A stretch of 64,000 nt of DNA from Pseudomonas rhizophila (GCF_003033885.1 NZ_CP024081.1:3782554-3846553); one strand, 5' to 3'; shown: positions 1 to 9,186, counted from the first letter of the stretch. Made by a program: numbers and translations. Notes: generated by a model from the letters alone, not told the origin.

Positions 1-1
1 G

Positions 2-2764
2 ACGCTACTGGCCGAGCAGGTTCTGGGGCAACTGACGTTGAACCTGCTGGGACGCAACATCCTGCAGTTCTGTGCCCAATACATGGGCGCTGTCGTGGCC
101 GCACTGTATGCGCGGGAAGAAAGCGGCCTGCTCAGGCGTGTCGCCACCTACGGCATGTCCCGAGAGGACGAAGAGCAACAGCAACAGGTGATCGTTGTCG
201 GCGAAGGCATCGCTGGCCAGGCGGTCCAACAGGCGCGACTCATCCGCCTGGATGACGTGCCCGACGACTACCTGAAAGTCAGTTCGGGGTTGGGCCAGGG
301 GTTGCCCAACAGCGTACTGGTCATGCCCACCAGTGACGATGACCGGATCAACGGCGTTGTCGAACTGGGCTTCCTGCGACCTGTGACCGATCGCGATATC
401 GAACTGCTGGAACTGGTGGCCGGCAATATTGGCACCTCCATCGAAGCGGCCCGTTACCGGCAGCGTTTGCAGGAAGTCCTCGCCGAAACCCAACAGTTGA
501 ACGAAGAACTGCAAGTTCAGCAGGAAGAACTCCGGACCGCCAACGAAGAGCTGGAAGAGCAGTCACGCATCCTCAAGGAGTCCCAGGCGCATCTGGAAGC
601 CCAACAACAGGAACTGGAGCAGACCAACGAGCAACTGGCTGAACAACGCGATGCCATGGACCAGAAGAACAGCGAGCTGAACCTGGCGCAGATCCAGTTG
701 CAGGAACGCGCCGAAGAGTTGCAGCGTTCGAGCAAATACAAGTCCGAGTTCCTGGCGAACATGTCCCATGAACTGCGTACACCGCTCAACAGCTCACTGA
801 TCCTGTCCAAACTGCTGGCGGAGAATCCGCAGCAGAACCTCAACGAGGAACAGGTGAAATTTGCCGAGTCGATCTATTCCGCCGGTAACGATCTGCTGAA
901 CCTGATCAATGACATTCTCGACATTTCCAAGGTCGAGGCCGGGAAACTGGAAGTGCGTCCGGAGAACACCGGCGTGACGCGCCTGGTGGAAGGCTTGCGT
1001 GACATGTTCATGCCCCTGGCGACGGAAAAAGGCCTGAGCTTCGAGGTGCAACTGCTGCCCGACGCCCCGGCCATGCTGTATACCGACCGCCAGCGTCTGG
1101 AGCAGGTACTTAAGAACCTGCTGTCCAACGCCATCAAGTTCACCGAGAAAGGCACGGTATGCCTGAAGGTGGACGGTCAGGCCGGGGCGGGCATCGCGTT
1201 CATGGTGCGGGACTCAGGAATCGGCATCGCCGCCGATCAGCAACAAAGCATCTTTGAAGCCTTCCGCCAGGCCGATGGCACTACGAATCGCCGGTACGGC
1301 GGGACCGGTTTGGGCCTGTCGATTTCCCGTGACCTGGCCACCTTGCTCGGCGGCTCGATTTCTGTCTCCAGCGAACCGGGGCAGGGCAGTGTGTTTACGC
1401 TGGTATTGCCAGAACGCTATGTCGAGTCGGGTGAGCCGCTGGTAGAACCGGGGATGTTCACTGCGACCACCACAATGGCGCCACCCGCGCCCCCTGAACC
1501 CGTCAGCGCACCGCTGATCGCCCAGGTCGATGTGCCCGTCGCCCCCTTCGCCGATGACCGCGACAAGGCACCGTTCAACACCCGCTGCATTCTGGTGATC
1601 GAAGACGAGCCCAGCTTTGCCCGGATCCTGTTCGACCTGGCCCACGAACTCGGTTACCAATGCCTGGTGGCCCAAGGTGCCGATGAAGGCTTCGACCTGG
1701 CTTCGCAATTGAGCCCCGATGCAATCCTGCTGGACATGCGCCTGCCGGATCACTCCGGGCTGACGGTATTGCAGCGGCTCAAGGAGCAACCTGGAACCCG
1801 GCACATCCCGGTACATGTGATTTCCGTCGAGGATCGCGTAGAAGCCGCGATGCACATGGGCGCCGTCGGCTATGCGGTCAAACCGACTTCTCGCGAAGAA
1901 CTCAAGGAGGTATTCGCCCGCCTGGAAGCCAAGCTGACCCAGAAGGTCAAGCGGGTGCTGCTGGTGGAGGACGATGATTTGCAACGCGACAGCATCACCC
2001 GGCTGATCGGTGACGATGACATCGAGATCACCGCTGTCGGCCTGGCGCAGCAAGCCCTGGACCTGCTGCGAAGCAACGTCTACGACTGCATGATCATCGA
2101 CCTGAAGCTGCCTGACATGCTGGGCAATGACCTGCTCAAGCGTATGTCCACCGAAGATATCTGCTCATTCCCGCCCGTGATCGTCTACACCGGACGCAAC
2201 CTGACCCGCGATGAAGAAGCCGAACTGCGCAAGTATTCACGCTCGATCATCATCAAGGGCGCCCGTTCGCCGGAGCGGTTGCTGGACGAAGTGACACTTT
2301 TTCTGCACAAAGTCGAATCCCGGTTGTCCCATGAACGGCAGCGGATGCTCAGGACCGCCCGCAGCCGCGACAAGGTTTTCGAGGGCCGTAAAGTGCTGCT
2401 GGTGGACGATGATGTGCGCAACATTTTCGCCCTGACCAGTGCCCTGGAGGCCAAGGGGGCGATCGTCGTCATCGGCCGTAACGGCTATGAAGCGATCGAG
2501 CGTCTGAACGAAGTCGACGACATCGACCTGGTGCTGATGGATGTGATGATGCCGGAGATGGACGGTTTCGAGGCCACCGCGCTGATCCGCAAGGACCCGC
2601 GCTGGCGCAAGCTGCCCATCATTGCCGTGACGGCCAAGGCCATGAAGGATGATCAGGAGCGCTGCCTGGCGGCCGGTTCCAACGATTACCTGGCCAAGCC
2701 GATCGATCTGGATCGTCTGTTCTCGCTGATTCGCGTGTGGTTGCCGAATATGGAAAGAATTTAG
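2..2764 (+). CDS. Hybrid sensor histidine kinase, GAF-HisKA-HATPase-three receivers (5' end missing)
   Basis: The reading frame is open to the left edge, so the start is outside the window; 920 residues are visible. It begins within a GAF-like sensor domain, followed by a Gln/Glu-rich coiled coil (about nt 490-740), a HisKA H-box (MSHELRTPLN, His codon at nt 768) and a HATPase domain with GIGI and GGTGLGL motifs (about nt 1070-1415). A Pro/Ala-rich linker leads to three receivers, each with its acidic pocket and phospho-acceptor context (LLDMRLPD, IIDLKLPD, LMDVMMPEMDG). No transmembrane segment is seen in the visible part, so cytoplasmic sensing is likely. The stop overlaps the GTG start of the CheR-type gene. 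The chain of receivers suggests a branched phosphorelay; the signal is unknown. Confidence 0.93.
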   Translation, partial: TLLAEQVLGQLTLNLLGRNILQFCAQYMGAVVAALYAREESGLLRRVATYGMSREDEEQQQQVIVVGEGIAGQAVQQARLIRLDDVPDDYLKVSSGLGQGLPNSVLVMPTSDDDRINGVVELGFLRPVTDRDIELLELVAGNIGTSIEAARYRQRLQEVLAETQQLNEELQVQQEELRTANEELEEQSRILKESQAHLEAQQQELEQTNEQLAEQRDAMDQKNSELNLAQIQLQERAEELQRSSKYKSEFLANMSHELRTPLNSSLILSKLLAENPQQNLNEEQVKFAESIYSAGNDLLNLINDILDISKVEAGKLEVRPENTGVTRLVEGLRDMFMPLATEKGLSFEVQLLPDAPAMLYTDRQRLEQVLKNLLSNAIKFTEKGTVCLKVDGQAGAGIAFMVRDSGIGIAADQQQSIFEAFRQADGTTNRRYGGTGLGLSISRDLATLLGGSISVSSEPGQGSVFTLVLPERYVESGEPLVEPGMFTATTTMAPPAPPEPVSAPLIAQVDVPVAPFADDRDKAPFNTRCILVIEDEPSFARILFDLAHELGYQCLVAQGADEGFDLASQLSPDAILLDMRLPDHSGLTVLQRLKEQPGTRHIPVHVISVEDRVEAAMHMGAVGYAVKPTSREELKEVFARLEAKLTQKVKRVLLVEDDDLQRDSITRLIGDDDIEITAVGLAQQALDLLRSNVYDCMIIDLKLPDMLGNDLLKRMSTEDICSFPPVIVYTGRNLTRDEEAELRKYSRSIIIKGARSPERLLDEVTLFLHKVESRLSHERQRMLRTARSRDKVFEGRKVLLVDDDVRNIFALTSALEAKGAIVVIGRNGYEAIERLNEVDDIDLVLMDVMMPEMDGFEATALIRKDPRWRKLPIIAVTAKAMKDDQERCLAAGSNDYLAKPIDLDRLFSLIRVWLPNMERI

Positions 2765-3579
2765 TGGAACGTAACACTGACATTGAAATCCGTTTGTTGA
2801 TCGACGCGATCTACCTCAAGTACAGCTACGATTTTCGGGACTATTCCGGCGCCTCCATCAAGCGCCGGGTCCAGCACGCGCTGAGCCAGTTCGAGTGCAA
2901 GACCATCTCGGCACTGCAGGAGCGCGTGTTGCACGACCCGGGCATGTTCATGCAACTGCTGCAACTGTTGACGATCCCTGTCAGTGAGATGTTTCGCGAC
3001 CCGTCGCATTTCCTGGCGATCCGCGAAGAAGTGGTGCCGCTGCTCAAGACCTATCCTTCGATCAAGATCTGGATCGCCGGTTGCAGCACCGGGGAGGAGG
3101 TCTATTCCATGGCGATCCTGCTGCGCGAGGAAGGGCTGCTGGACCGCACGCTGATTTATGCCACCGACATCAATCCGCGGTCCCTGGAAAAAGCCAAGCA
3201 GGGCATTTTTTCGCTCGAGAACGTACGGGCCTACACCCAGAATTATCAGCGCGCGGGAGGGCGGCGATCATTTGCCGATTACTACACCGCCGCCTACGAT
3301 TACGCGATGTTCGACAAAACCCTGCGCGAGAACGTGACCTTTGCCGATCACAGCCTGGCGACTGATAGCGTATTCTCAGAAACTCAGTTAATTTCATGTC
3401 GTAACGTCTTGATATATTTTAACAAAAAGCTGCAAGATCGCGCGTTCGGATTGTTCCATGAGTCCCTCTGTCACCGTGGTTTCCTGGTACTGGGCAGTAA
3501 AGAGACACTGGATTTTTCGTCTTTCGGCAAGCAATTCGAGCCGTTGGTCAAACAGGAACGGATCTATCGCAAGTTATGA
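2764..3579 (+). CDS. CheR-type protein-glutamate O-methyltransferase
   Basis: A 271-residue SAM-dependent methyltransferase of the CheR family. The N-terminal helical domain has the SEMFRDPSHF segment that corresponds to the family's FFR(D/E)P motif, and the catalytic domain shows the SAM-binding GCSTGEEVYSMA motif, then YATDIN and ISCRNVLIYF. The GTG at 2764 overlaps the preceding TAG by one base (TAGTG); a longer in-frame start exists at 2737 but would overlap the kinase further. The stop overlaps the next gene as ATGA. CheR normally methylates glutamates of chemoreceptors, but no receptor is encoded nearby, so the target may be a kinase domain of this operon; that is inference. Confidence 0.93.
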   Translation: MERNTDIEIRLLIDAIYLKYSYDFRDYSGASIKRRVQHALSQFECKTISALQERVLHDPGMFMQLLQLLTIPVSEMFRDPSHFLAIREEVVPLLKTYPSIKIWIAGCSTGEEVYSMAILLREEGLLDRTLIYATDINPRSLEKAKQGIFSLENVRAYTQNYQRAGGRRSFADYYTAAYDYAMFDKTLRENVTFADHSLATDSVFSETQLISCRNVLIYFNKKLQDRAFGLFHESLCHRGFLVLGSKETLDFSSFGKQFEPLVKQERIYRKL

Positions 3580-4163
3580 ATCAGACGATGCACAGATCCA
3601 GATCGCCCATTCAAGCCATTGTCGTCGGTGCATCCGCCGGCGGCGTCGAAGCGCTGCTCAAAGTCTTCGGGCAACTGCCAAAGGGCTTCGGCGTACCCAT
3701 TCTGGTCGTGTTGCATCTGCCCGATGAGCGTGACAGCCAGATGGCCCAGGTCTTCGGCCATCGTCTGGCGATACCGGTGCAGGAAGCTCAGGACAAGCAG
3801 AACATTCAACCGGGCACTTTGTATGTAGCCACACCCGGCTATCACCTGTCGGTCGAGGCCGACCGCAGTCTTTCGTTGAGCCTGGAGGAACCGGTGCACC
3901 ATTCGCGGCCGTCGATAGATGTGCTGTTCGAATCCGCCGCCGACGCCTTCGGTCCGAACCTGCTGGCGGTAGTGCTGACCGGCGCCAACAACGACGGTGC
4001 CCAGGGCCTGGCCAAGGTCCGGGAGCTGGGTGGAATCACGGTGGTCCAGGACCCCGGCGAAGCCCAGGTTTCGACCATGCCCGAAGCAGCACTTGCCCTG
4101 CAAGAGCCCGACCATATCCTCACTTTGCAAGGCATCGGCCAATTGTTGGCCGCTCTGGAATGA
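3576..4163 (+). CDS. CheB-type methylesterase, catalytic domain only
   Basis: A 195-residue protein that consists only of the CheB C-terminal methylesterase/deamidase domain. The catalytic serine sits in GASAGG (Ser20), with a histidine in VVLHLP (His47) and an aspartate in LTGANNDGA (Asp140), matching the family triad. The regulatory receiver domain that normally fronts CheB is absent, so activity is not switched by direct phosphorylation in the usual way. ATGA overlap with the CheR-type gene upstream and with the kinase downstream indicates translational coupling. Opposes the CheR-type methylation on an unknown target. Confidence 0.92.
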   Translation: MNQTMHRSRSPIQAIVVGASAGGVEALLKVFGQLPKGFGVPILVVLHLPDERDSQMAQVFGHRLAIPVQEAQDKQNIQPGTLYVATPGYHLSVEADRSLSLSLEEPVHHSRPSIDVLFESAADAFGPNLLAVVLTGANNDGAQGLAKVRELGGITVVQDPGEAQVSTMPEAALALQEPDHILTLQGIGQLLAALE

Positions 4164-5449
4164 ACCACATGCCAAGAGATATTCAAGCCAAACTGCTGAT
4201 CGTCGACGATCTGCCAGAAAATCTGTTGGCCCTGGAAGCGCTGATCAAACTCGACGGCCGCCAGGTTTTCAAAGCGCTGTCGGCCGATGAGGCGCTGTCC
4301 TTGCTGCTGCAACACGACTTTGCCCTGGCCATCATCGATGTACAGATGCCGGGAATGAACGGCTTTGAACTGGCCGAGCTGATGCGCGGCACGGAGAAGA
4401 CCCGTAGCATTCCTATCATCTTTGTCAGCGCCGCCGGCCGTGAGCGCAACTATGCCTTCACCGGCTATGAAAGTGGCGCGGTGGACTTCCTGCACAAGCC
4501 GCTGGACAACCACGCCGTCAAAAGCAAGGTCAATGTGTTCGTCGAGCTGTATCGCCAGAGAAAGGCGATGAAGGAGCAGGTCATTGCATTGCAGGAGAGC
4601 CGCCGCGAGCAGGAGGCCTTGTTGCAGCAGTTGCAGGCTACTCGCAGCGAGCTGGAACAGGCGGTTCGCATGCGTGATGACTTCATGTCGATCGTTGCCC
4701 ACGAAGTCCGTACGCCTCTCAACGGCCTGATTCTCGAGACGCAACTGCGCAAGATGCACCTGGCCCGGGACAACGCCGCAGCCTTCAGCCTGGATAAGGT
4801 GCAGGCGATGGTCGAGCGCGACGAGCGCCAGATCAAGAGCCTGATCCGGCTGATCGAGGACATGCTCGACGTGTCGCGGATTCGTACTGGCAAATTGTCC
4901 ATTCGGCCAAGCCGCTTCAACCTGACGACACTGGTTGAAAACCTGCTGCGCAACTTCCAGCCGCAGATCGCGGCGGCCGAATGCACATTGACGTGCTCGA
5001 CCGAGCCGTCGGTGGAGGGACAATGGGATGAGTTTCGTATCGAACAAGTGGTGTCGAACCTGCTGACCAACGCCTTGCGCTACGGCGGGAAAAGCCCGAT
5101 CGAGGTGCGCGTCTACAAAACGCCTGACCATGCTTGCGTCGAAGTCCAGGATCACGGTATCGGCATCAGCGAGGAAAACCAGCAGCGCATCTTCCAGCAG
5201 TTCGAGCGGGTGTCGTCCAAAGCAGTCGCATCCGGCCTGGGCCTGGGGTTATTCATCTCCGAGCAGATTGTGACCGCCCATGGCGGTACTATTACGGTCA
5301 ATAGCCGCCTCAATGAAGGGGCGTTGTTTCGCGTCTGCCTGCCTTTGCAGAAAACGGTCCTGGCCAAAACCGTCGAACAGACGCAACCTCTGAGTGACCC
5401 TACGGTCGTATCAGCAGCTATTGATCGAACAAAGGCTTCTCATGAGTGA
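4160..5449 (+). CDS. Receiver-histidine kinase (REC-HisKA-HATPase)
   Basis: A 429-residue soluble kinase with a receiver at the N-terminus (LLIVDD pocket, Asp60 in IIDVQMPGMNG, Lys in LHKPL), a coiled coil at about 130-172, an H-box (VAHEVRTPLNG, His181) and a HATPase domain with DHGIGI and GLGLGLFI motifs. The REC-first layout means its autokinase activity is probably governed by phosphorylation from another protein, plausibly the large hybrid kinase at the start of the operon. Start ATG overlaps the CheB-type stop (ATGA). Its 3' end overlaps the next gene by eight bases. Confidence 0.93.
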   Translation: MNHMPRDIQAKLLIVDDLPENLLALEALIKLDGRQVFKALSADEALSLLLQHDFALAIIDVQMPGMNGFELAELMRGTEKTRSIPIIFVSAAGRERNYAFTGYESGAVDFLHKPLDNHAVKSKVNVFVELYRQRKAMKEQVIALQESRREQEALLQQLQATRSELEQAVRMRDDFMSIVAHEVRTPLNGLILETQLRKMHLARDNAAAFSLDKVQAMVERDERQIKSLIRLIEDMLDVSRIRTGKLSIRPSRFNLTTLVENLLRNFQPQIAAAECTLTCSTEPSVEGQWDEFRIEQVVSNLLTNALRYGGKSPIEVRVYKTPDHACVEVQDHGIGISEENQQRIFQQFERVSSKAVASGLGLGLFISEQIVTAHGGTITVNSRLNEGALFRVCLPLQKTVLAKTVEQTQPLSDPTVVSAAIDRTKASHE

Positions 5450-5819
5450 AGATGCGCAAGACGTTGTACTGATCGTCGAGGATGACCCGTCGATCCTGAT
5501 GGTATTGTCGGCCTACCTGTCGGGCGAGGGGTATCGAGTGCTGCAGGCCGAAAACGGTGAGCAGGCGTTCGAGATCCTCGCCAGCAAGCCCCACCTGGAC
5601 ATGATGATCACCGACTTCCGCCTGCCCGGGGGTATCACCGGCGTGCAGATCGCTGAACCGGCGGTCCGGTTGCGACCCGACCTGAAAGTCATCTTTATCA
5701 GCGGTTATGCCCAGGAAGTGCGCGACACCGACAGCCCCATCACCCGCAAGGCGCCGATCCTGGGCAAACCGTTCGACCTGGATGTGCTGCAGGACATGAT
5801 GCGGACGATGTTGTCCTAG
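5442..5819 (+). CDS. Single-domain response regulator
   Basis: A 125-residue CheY-like receiver with no output domain: acidic pocket VEDD, phospho-acceptor Asp58 in MMITDFRLPGG, the Thr/Ser position in FISGYA, and Lys in LGKPFDLD. The ATG at 5442 lies inside the end of the preceding kinase gene; a longer in-frame start would add an unrelated leader. Last gene of the operon, followed by a hairpin between convergent genes. Likely a phosphorelay shuttle or phosphate sink. Confidence 0.9.
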   Translation: MSEDAQDVVLIVEDDPSILMVLSAYLSGEGYRVLQAENGEQAFEILASKPHLDMMITDFRLPGGITGVQIAEPAVRLRPDLKVIFISGYAQEVRDTDSPITRKAPILGKPFDLDVLQDMMRTMLS

Positions 5820-5844
5820 GCCTGTAAAAGCAGGGTGCAGGGCG

Positions 5845-5881
5845 GGATTTTGTGGGAGCAGGGTTTGCTGCCACAAAATCC
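5845..5881. terminator. Inverted repeat between convergent genes
   Basis: Perfect 11-bp arms (GGATTTTGTGG at 5845-5855 and CCACAAAATCC at 5871-5881) enclose a 15-base loop containing a REP-like GAGCAGGGTTTGCTG. It sits between two convergently transcribed genes and could serve both as a terminator, although there is no separate U-tract. Confidence 0.55.
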
Positions 5882-5922
5882 TTGATCACGGGCGCACGGT
5901 CGGCTGATATCCGGGCATTGCC

Positions 5923-7593
5923 TCAAACCTTGATCATCTCCCGCACCTTGGCCGTCAACAGGTCAAAGGTGAACGGTTTGGTGATCATCTGCATGCCTGG
6001 GTCCAGGAAGCCGCCGCGCACCGCCGCATGCTCAGCATACCCGGTGATGAACAGCACCCGCAGGTCCGGGCGAATCTGCCGGCCGATTTCCGCCAGTTGC
6101 CTGCCGTTCATGCCTGGCAAGCCCACGTCACTGATCAGCAGATCGATGCGCTGGCTTGACTGAAGGATCGGCACCGCGCCGTCAGCATCGGCTGCTTCGA
6201 CGAAGGCATAACCCAGCTCGCTCAGTACGGCGCTGACCAGCACCCGCACCGCCGGGTCGTCCTCGACGATCAGCACGGTCTCACCGTCTTGTGCGTACGG
6301 GGCGTGTTGTGTATCGACCCGTGGTTCGTGAACCTCTTCACCGACGAAACGCGGCAGATAGAGGCTCACGGTTGTGCCTTTGCCGACTTCACTGTCAATC
6401 GTCACGTGACCACGCGACTGCTTACTGAACCCATAGATCATCGACAAGCCCAGCCCGGTGCCCTGGCCGATCGGCTTGGTGGTGAAAAACGGGTCGAACG
6501 CACGATTGATGACCGCTTCGGGCATTCCGCAACCGGAATCCTGCACACTCAGCACGACGTAATCGCCCGGCTCCAGGTTGGTATAAGCCTGGGTGAAGTC
6601 GGCATCCAGGTGTTGATTGAGCGTCTTGACCACCAGTTGCCCACCGTCGGGCATTGCGTCCCGAGCATTGAGTACCAGGTTGAGTAGGGCGCTTTCCAGT
6701 TGGTTTGGGTCGGCTTCGGCGATCCAGAGCTGGTCGTCCAGTTCCATGTCCAGCCGGATACTCTCGTTGAGGCTGCGCTGCAGCAGCTCGCCCATGGACA
6801 GCACTAGGGTATTCATCTGCACCGCTTTTGAGTCCAGCGATTGGCGGCGGGAGAAGGCCAGCAAACGATGCGTCAGGCCGGCTGCGCGATTGGCCGATGT
6901 CACCCCCAGGTCGATCAGGCTGTCCAGATCCTCGGTGCGGCCTCGGGCCAGGCGCCGGCGCAACAGTTCGAGGCTGCCGATGATCCCGGTGAGCATGTTG
7001 TTGAAGTCATGGGCGATCCCCCCCGTGAGTTGCCCGACCGCTTCCATTTTTTGCGACTGGCGCAAGGCCTCTTCGTTGTGGCGCAGTTGGGCCGTGCGTT
7101 CTTCCACTTGTTGCTCAAGGGTCTCCAGGGTGGTTTGCAGGCGCAGCTCGCTGTTGCTCAGGTCGATCAGCCGGTCTCGGGCTTCATATTGCCTGCGCCG
7201 GCCCCGCAGGGCGGTGGTGACCACGCTGACCAGGGTTATTGGGTGAAAAGGGCGCTCGAGGAACGTTACGTTGCCCAACTGAGTGCCGATACGCGCCGCC
7301 GGGTTCTGTTCCGGCCCGCCGTGGTGGGTCAACAATACGATTGGCAAGTCTGACCAGGCCGGTTGCTCTTCGATATGCAACAACAGCGTTTCCAGCTCCG
7401 GCCCGACCAGGGCTTCGGAGGAAATCACCAACAGGCCGGCGCCGTGCTCCAGCTCTTCGCACAAGTGGCCCAGATGCTGGCAGATAAGGCCGCCGAAGCC
7501 GGCTTCGCGCAGGATCATCAGGGCGATCTGGCTGTCGCGCCCCAGCGGTGCGAGGATCAACGCCCGCTCCGACAGGGGCTCGACCAGCGTCAC
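5923..7593 (-). CDS. Hybrid histidine kinase with N-terminal pseudo-receiver, coupled to KaiC-like gene
   Basis: A 556-residue protein. Residues 10-125 fold-match a receiver but the phospho-acceptor position reads VISSEAL (serines instead of Asp) and the Lys position reads ERPF, so this looks like a pseudo-receiver. A coiled coil (135-180) leads to an H-box of the GGIAHDFNNML type (His195), a HATPase with DSGCGMP and GTGLGLSM, and a C-terminal receiver with Asp489 in LLISDVGLPGMNG. Its ATG overlaps the stop of the KaiC-like gene (ATGA), so the two are co-translated. Likely the phosphorelay partner of the KaiC-like ATPase. No transmembrane segment seen. Confidence 0.93.
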   Translation of the reverse strand: MTLVEPLSERALILAPLGRDSQIALMILREAGFGGLICQHLGHLCEELEHGAGLLVISSEALVGPELETLLLHIEEQPAWSDLPIVLLTHHGGPEQNPAARIGTQLGNVTFLERPFHPITLVSVVTTALRGRRRQYEARDRLIDLSNSELRLQTTLETLEQQVEERTAQLRHNEEALRQSQKMEAVGQLTGGIAHDFNNMLTGIIGSLELLRRRLARGRTEDLDSLIDLGVTSANRAAGLTHRLLAFSRRQSLDSKAVQMNTLVLSMGELLQRSLNESIRLDMELDDQLWIAEADPNQLESALLNLVLNARDAMPDGGQLVVKTLNQHLDADFTQAYTNLEPGDYVVLSVQDSGCGMPEAVINRAFDPFFTTKPIGQGTGLGLSMIYGFSKQSRGHVTIDSEVGKGTTVSLYLPRFVGEEVHEPRVDTQHAPYAQDGETVLIVEDDPAVRVLVSAVLSELGYAFVEAADADGAVPILQSSQRIDLLISDVGLPGMNGRQLAEIGRQIRPDLRVLFITGYAEHAAVRGGFLDPGMQMITKPFTFDLLTAKVREMIKV

Positions 7594-9092
7594 TGTTGAT
7601 CATCCTTGAGCAACGGATTATCCGCTCCCATATAGTTCGGCACCCCACGCAATACCCCCTGGAATGCTTCCAGCGGCTCGCCGATGGTCATGCCCTCGCT
7701 GCTGATGCGGTATTCGCGAATAGTGGATTCATGGCTACCGGTGCGTTTCTTGATGATGGAGATCGCTCGACGAACTTTGCCCAGCGCTTCGAAATAACGC
7801 AACAGAATCACCGTGTCGGCCAGGTAGGTAATGTCCACCGGGGCCTGCATATCGCCCACCAGACCGTGTTGCGCAACGGTCATGAAGGTCGCAGCGCCCC
7901 TGCGGTTCAGGTAGAGCAGCAGTTCATGTACGTGCAGCACCAAGGCGTTTTCTTCCGGCATGGCGGCCTGGTAGCCATTGATACTGTCGATCACGACCGT
8001 CTTGATGTTACCTTCATCGACGCAACGGCGTACCCGATGGGAGAACTCACCGGGAGACAGCTCAGCGGCGTCCACCTGTTCGATCACCAGGTTGCCGGTT
8101 CGTCTCAGCGCTTCCAGGTCGATACCGACGTTCCTCATGCGCTCGAACAGCAAGCCCAACTCTTCATCGAAGATGAACAGTGCGGCTTTTTCGCCACGCT
8201 GCACGGCAGCCGCAGCGAAAATCATCGAAATCAGCGACTTGCCGGTGCCGGCCGGGCCCAGGATCAAAGTGCTGGAGCCTGTCTCGATGCCGCCGCCCAG
8301 CAAGGCGTCCACGCCATCGAGTCCGCTGGACAGTTGTTGGCGCAGGTATTGCCCGCGGTGTTCGGCGGCTACCAAGCGTGGGAAGACATGAATGCCGTCG
8401 CCCATGATGGTGAAGTCGTGAAAGCCGCCACGGTATTTCTGCCCGCGATACTTGACCACCCGAATGCGTCGCCGCTCGGCGCCGTAATTGGGTGTCAGTT
8501 CTTCCAGGCGAATCACCCCATGGGCGACGCTGTGCACGGTCTTGTCCAGGGACTCGGTGGTCAGGTCATCGAGCAGCAGTACCGTGGCGTCGTAGCGCAC
8601 AAAGTAATGCTTGATCGCCAGAATCTGCCGGCGATAGCGCAGTGAGCTTTGCGCCAGCAGGCGAATCTCCGAGAGGCTGTCGAGCACCACCCGGGTCGGC
8701 TTGACCCGCTCGACCACCTCGAAAATCTGCCGGGTCGCTTCCCCCAGCTCCAGGTCCGAGGAGTACAGCAGGCTTTGCTGATGCTCGGCGTTGAGCAGGC
8801 TCTCAGGAGGGGTAAGCTCGAAGATATGCACGTTTTCGTCGATCATCCAACCGTGGGACGCCGCGCCCTGGCGCAACTCACGCTCGGTTTCCGACAGGGT
8901 GATGTACAAGGAACGCTCGCCGGCCTGGGCACCGGCCAAGAGGAATTGCAACGCGACCGTGGTCTTGCCGGTCCCGGGTTCCCCTTCCAGCAGGAACACA
9001 TGGCCGCGGGACAAGCCACCGGAAAGGATGTCATCCAGCCCTTCGATACCGGTGGCGGCTTTAGCGCTGATCAACTCGTTAGATGTAGACAA
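7590..9092 (-). CDS. KaiC-like double-domain RecA-fold ATPase
   Basis: Two tandem KaiC domains in about 500 residues, close to the length of cyanobacterial KaiC. Walker A motifs are GEPGTGKTT (37-45) and GPAGTGKS (279-286). The second domain keeps the DEEL acidic pair (309-312); the first reads LSET, so only one of the usual two acidic residues is present. The position corresponding to the cyanobacterial Ser-Thr phosphosite reads Thr-Tyr (422-423, ITYLADTV). I prefer the TTG start at 9092 because AGAGGG lies six bases upstream; an ATG at 9107 adds five residues but has no ribosome-binding site. No kaiA or kaiB is in the window. Probably a stress or timing signalling ATPase acting with the downstream kinase. 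Confidence 0.93.
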   Translation of the reverse strand: MSTSNELISAKAATGIEGLDDILSGGLSRGHVFLLEGEPGTGKTTVALQFLLAGAQAGERSLYITLSETERELRQGAASHGWMIDENVHIFELTPPESLLNAEHQQSLLYSSDLELGEATRQIFEVVERVKPTRVVLDSLSEIRLLAQSSLRYRRQILAIKHYFVRYDATVLLLDDLTTESLDKTVHSVAHGVIRLEELTPNYGAERRRIRVVKYRGQKYRGGFHDFTIMGDGIHVFPRLVAAEHRGQYLRQQLSSGLDGVDALLGGGIETGSSTLILGPAGTGKSLISMIFAAAAVQRGEKAALFIFDEELGLLFERMRNVGIDLEALRRTGNLVIEQVDAAELSPGEFSHRVRRCVDEGNIKTVVIDSINGYQAAMPEENALVLHVHELLLYLNRRGAATFMTVAQHGLVGDMQAPVDITYLADTVILLRYFEALGKVRRAISIIKKRTGSHESTIREYRISSEGMTIGEPLEAFQGVLRGVPNYMGADNPLLKDDQQ

Positions 9093-9174
9093 AAAAAGCC
9101 CTCTCATGACTAGGGAAGTGGGCAGCAGGCTGGAGTACGCCTGAAAATGAACTGCCTGAACACTTGACCTTTTG

Positions 9175-9186
9175 CCGTGATCACGG
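9175..9186. promoter_or_regulatory. 12-bp perfect palindrome upstream of kaiC-like gene
   Basis: CCGTGATCACGG is a perfect palindrome about 80 bases upstream of the KaiC-like start and about 60 bases beyond the stop of the TPR gene. It could be an operator or the core of a small hairpin. No matching regulator was identified. Confidence 0.35.

Noticed and set aside
3842..5155. A 437-codon open frame on the minus strand
   Set aside because: Antisense to the CheB-type and kinase genes; composition typical of a shadow frame.
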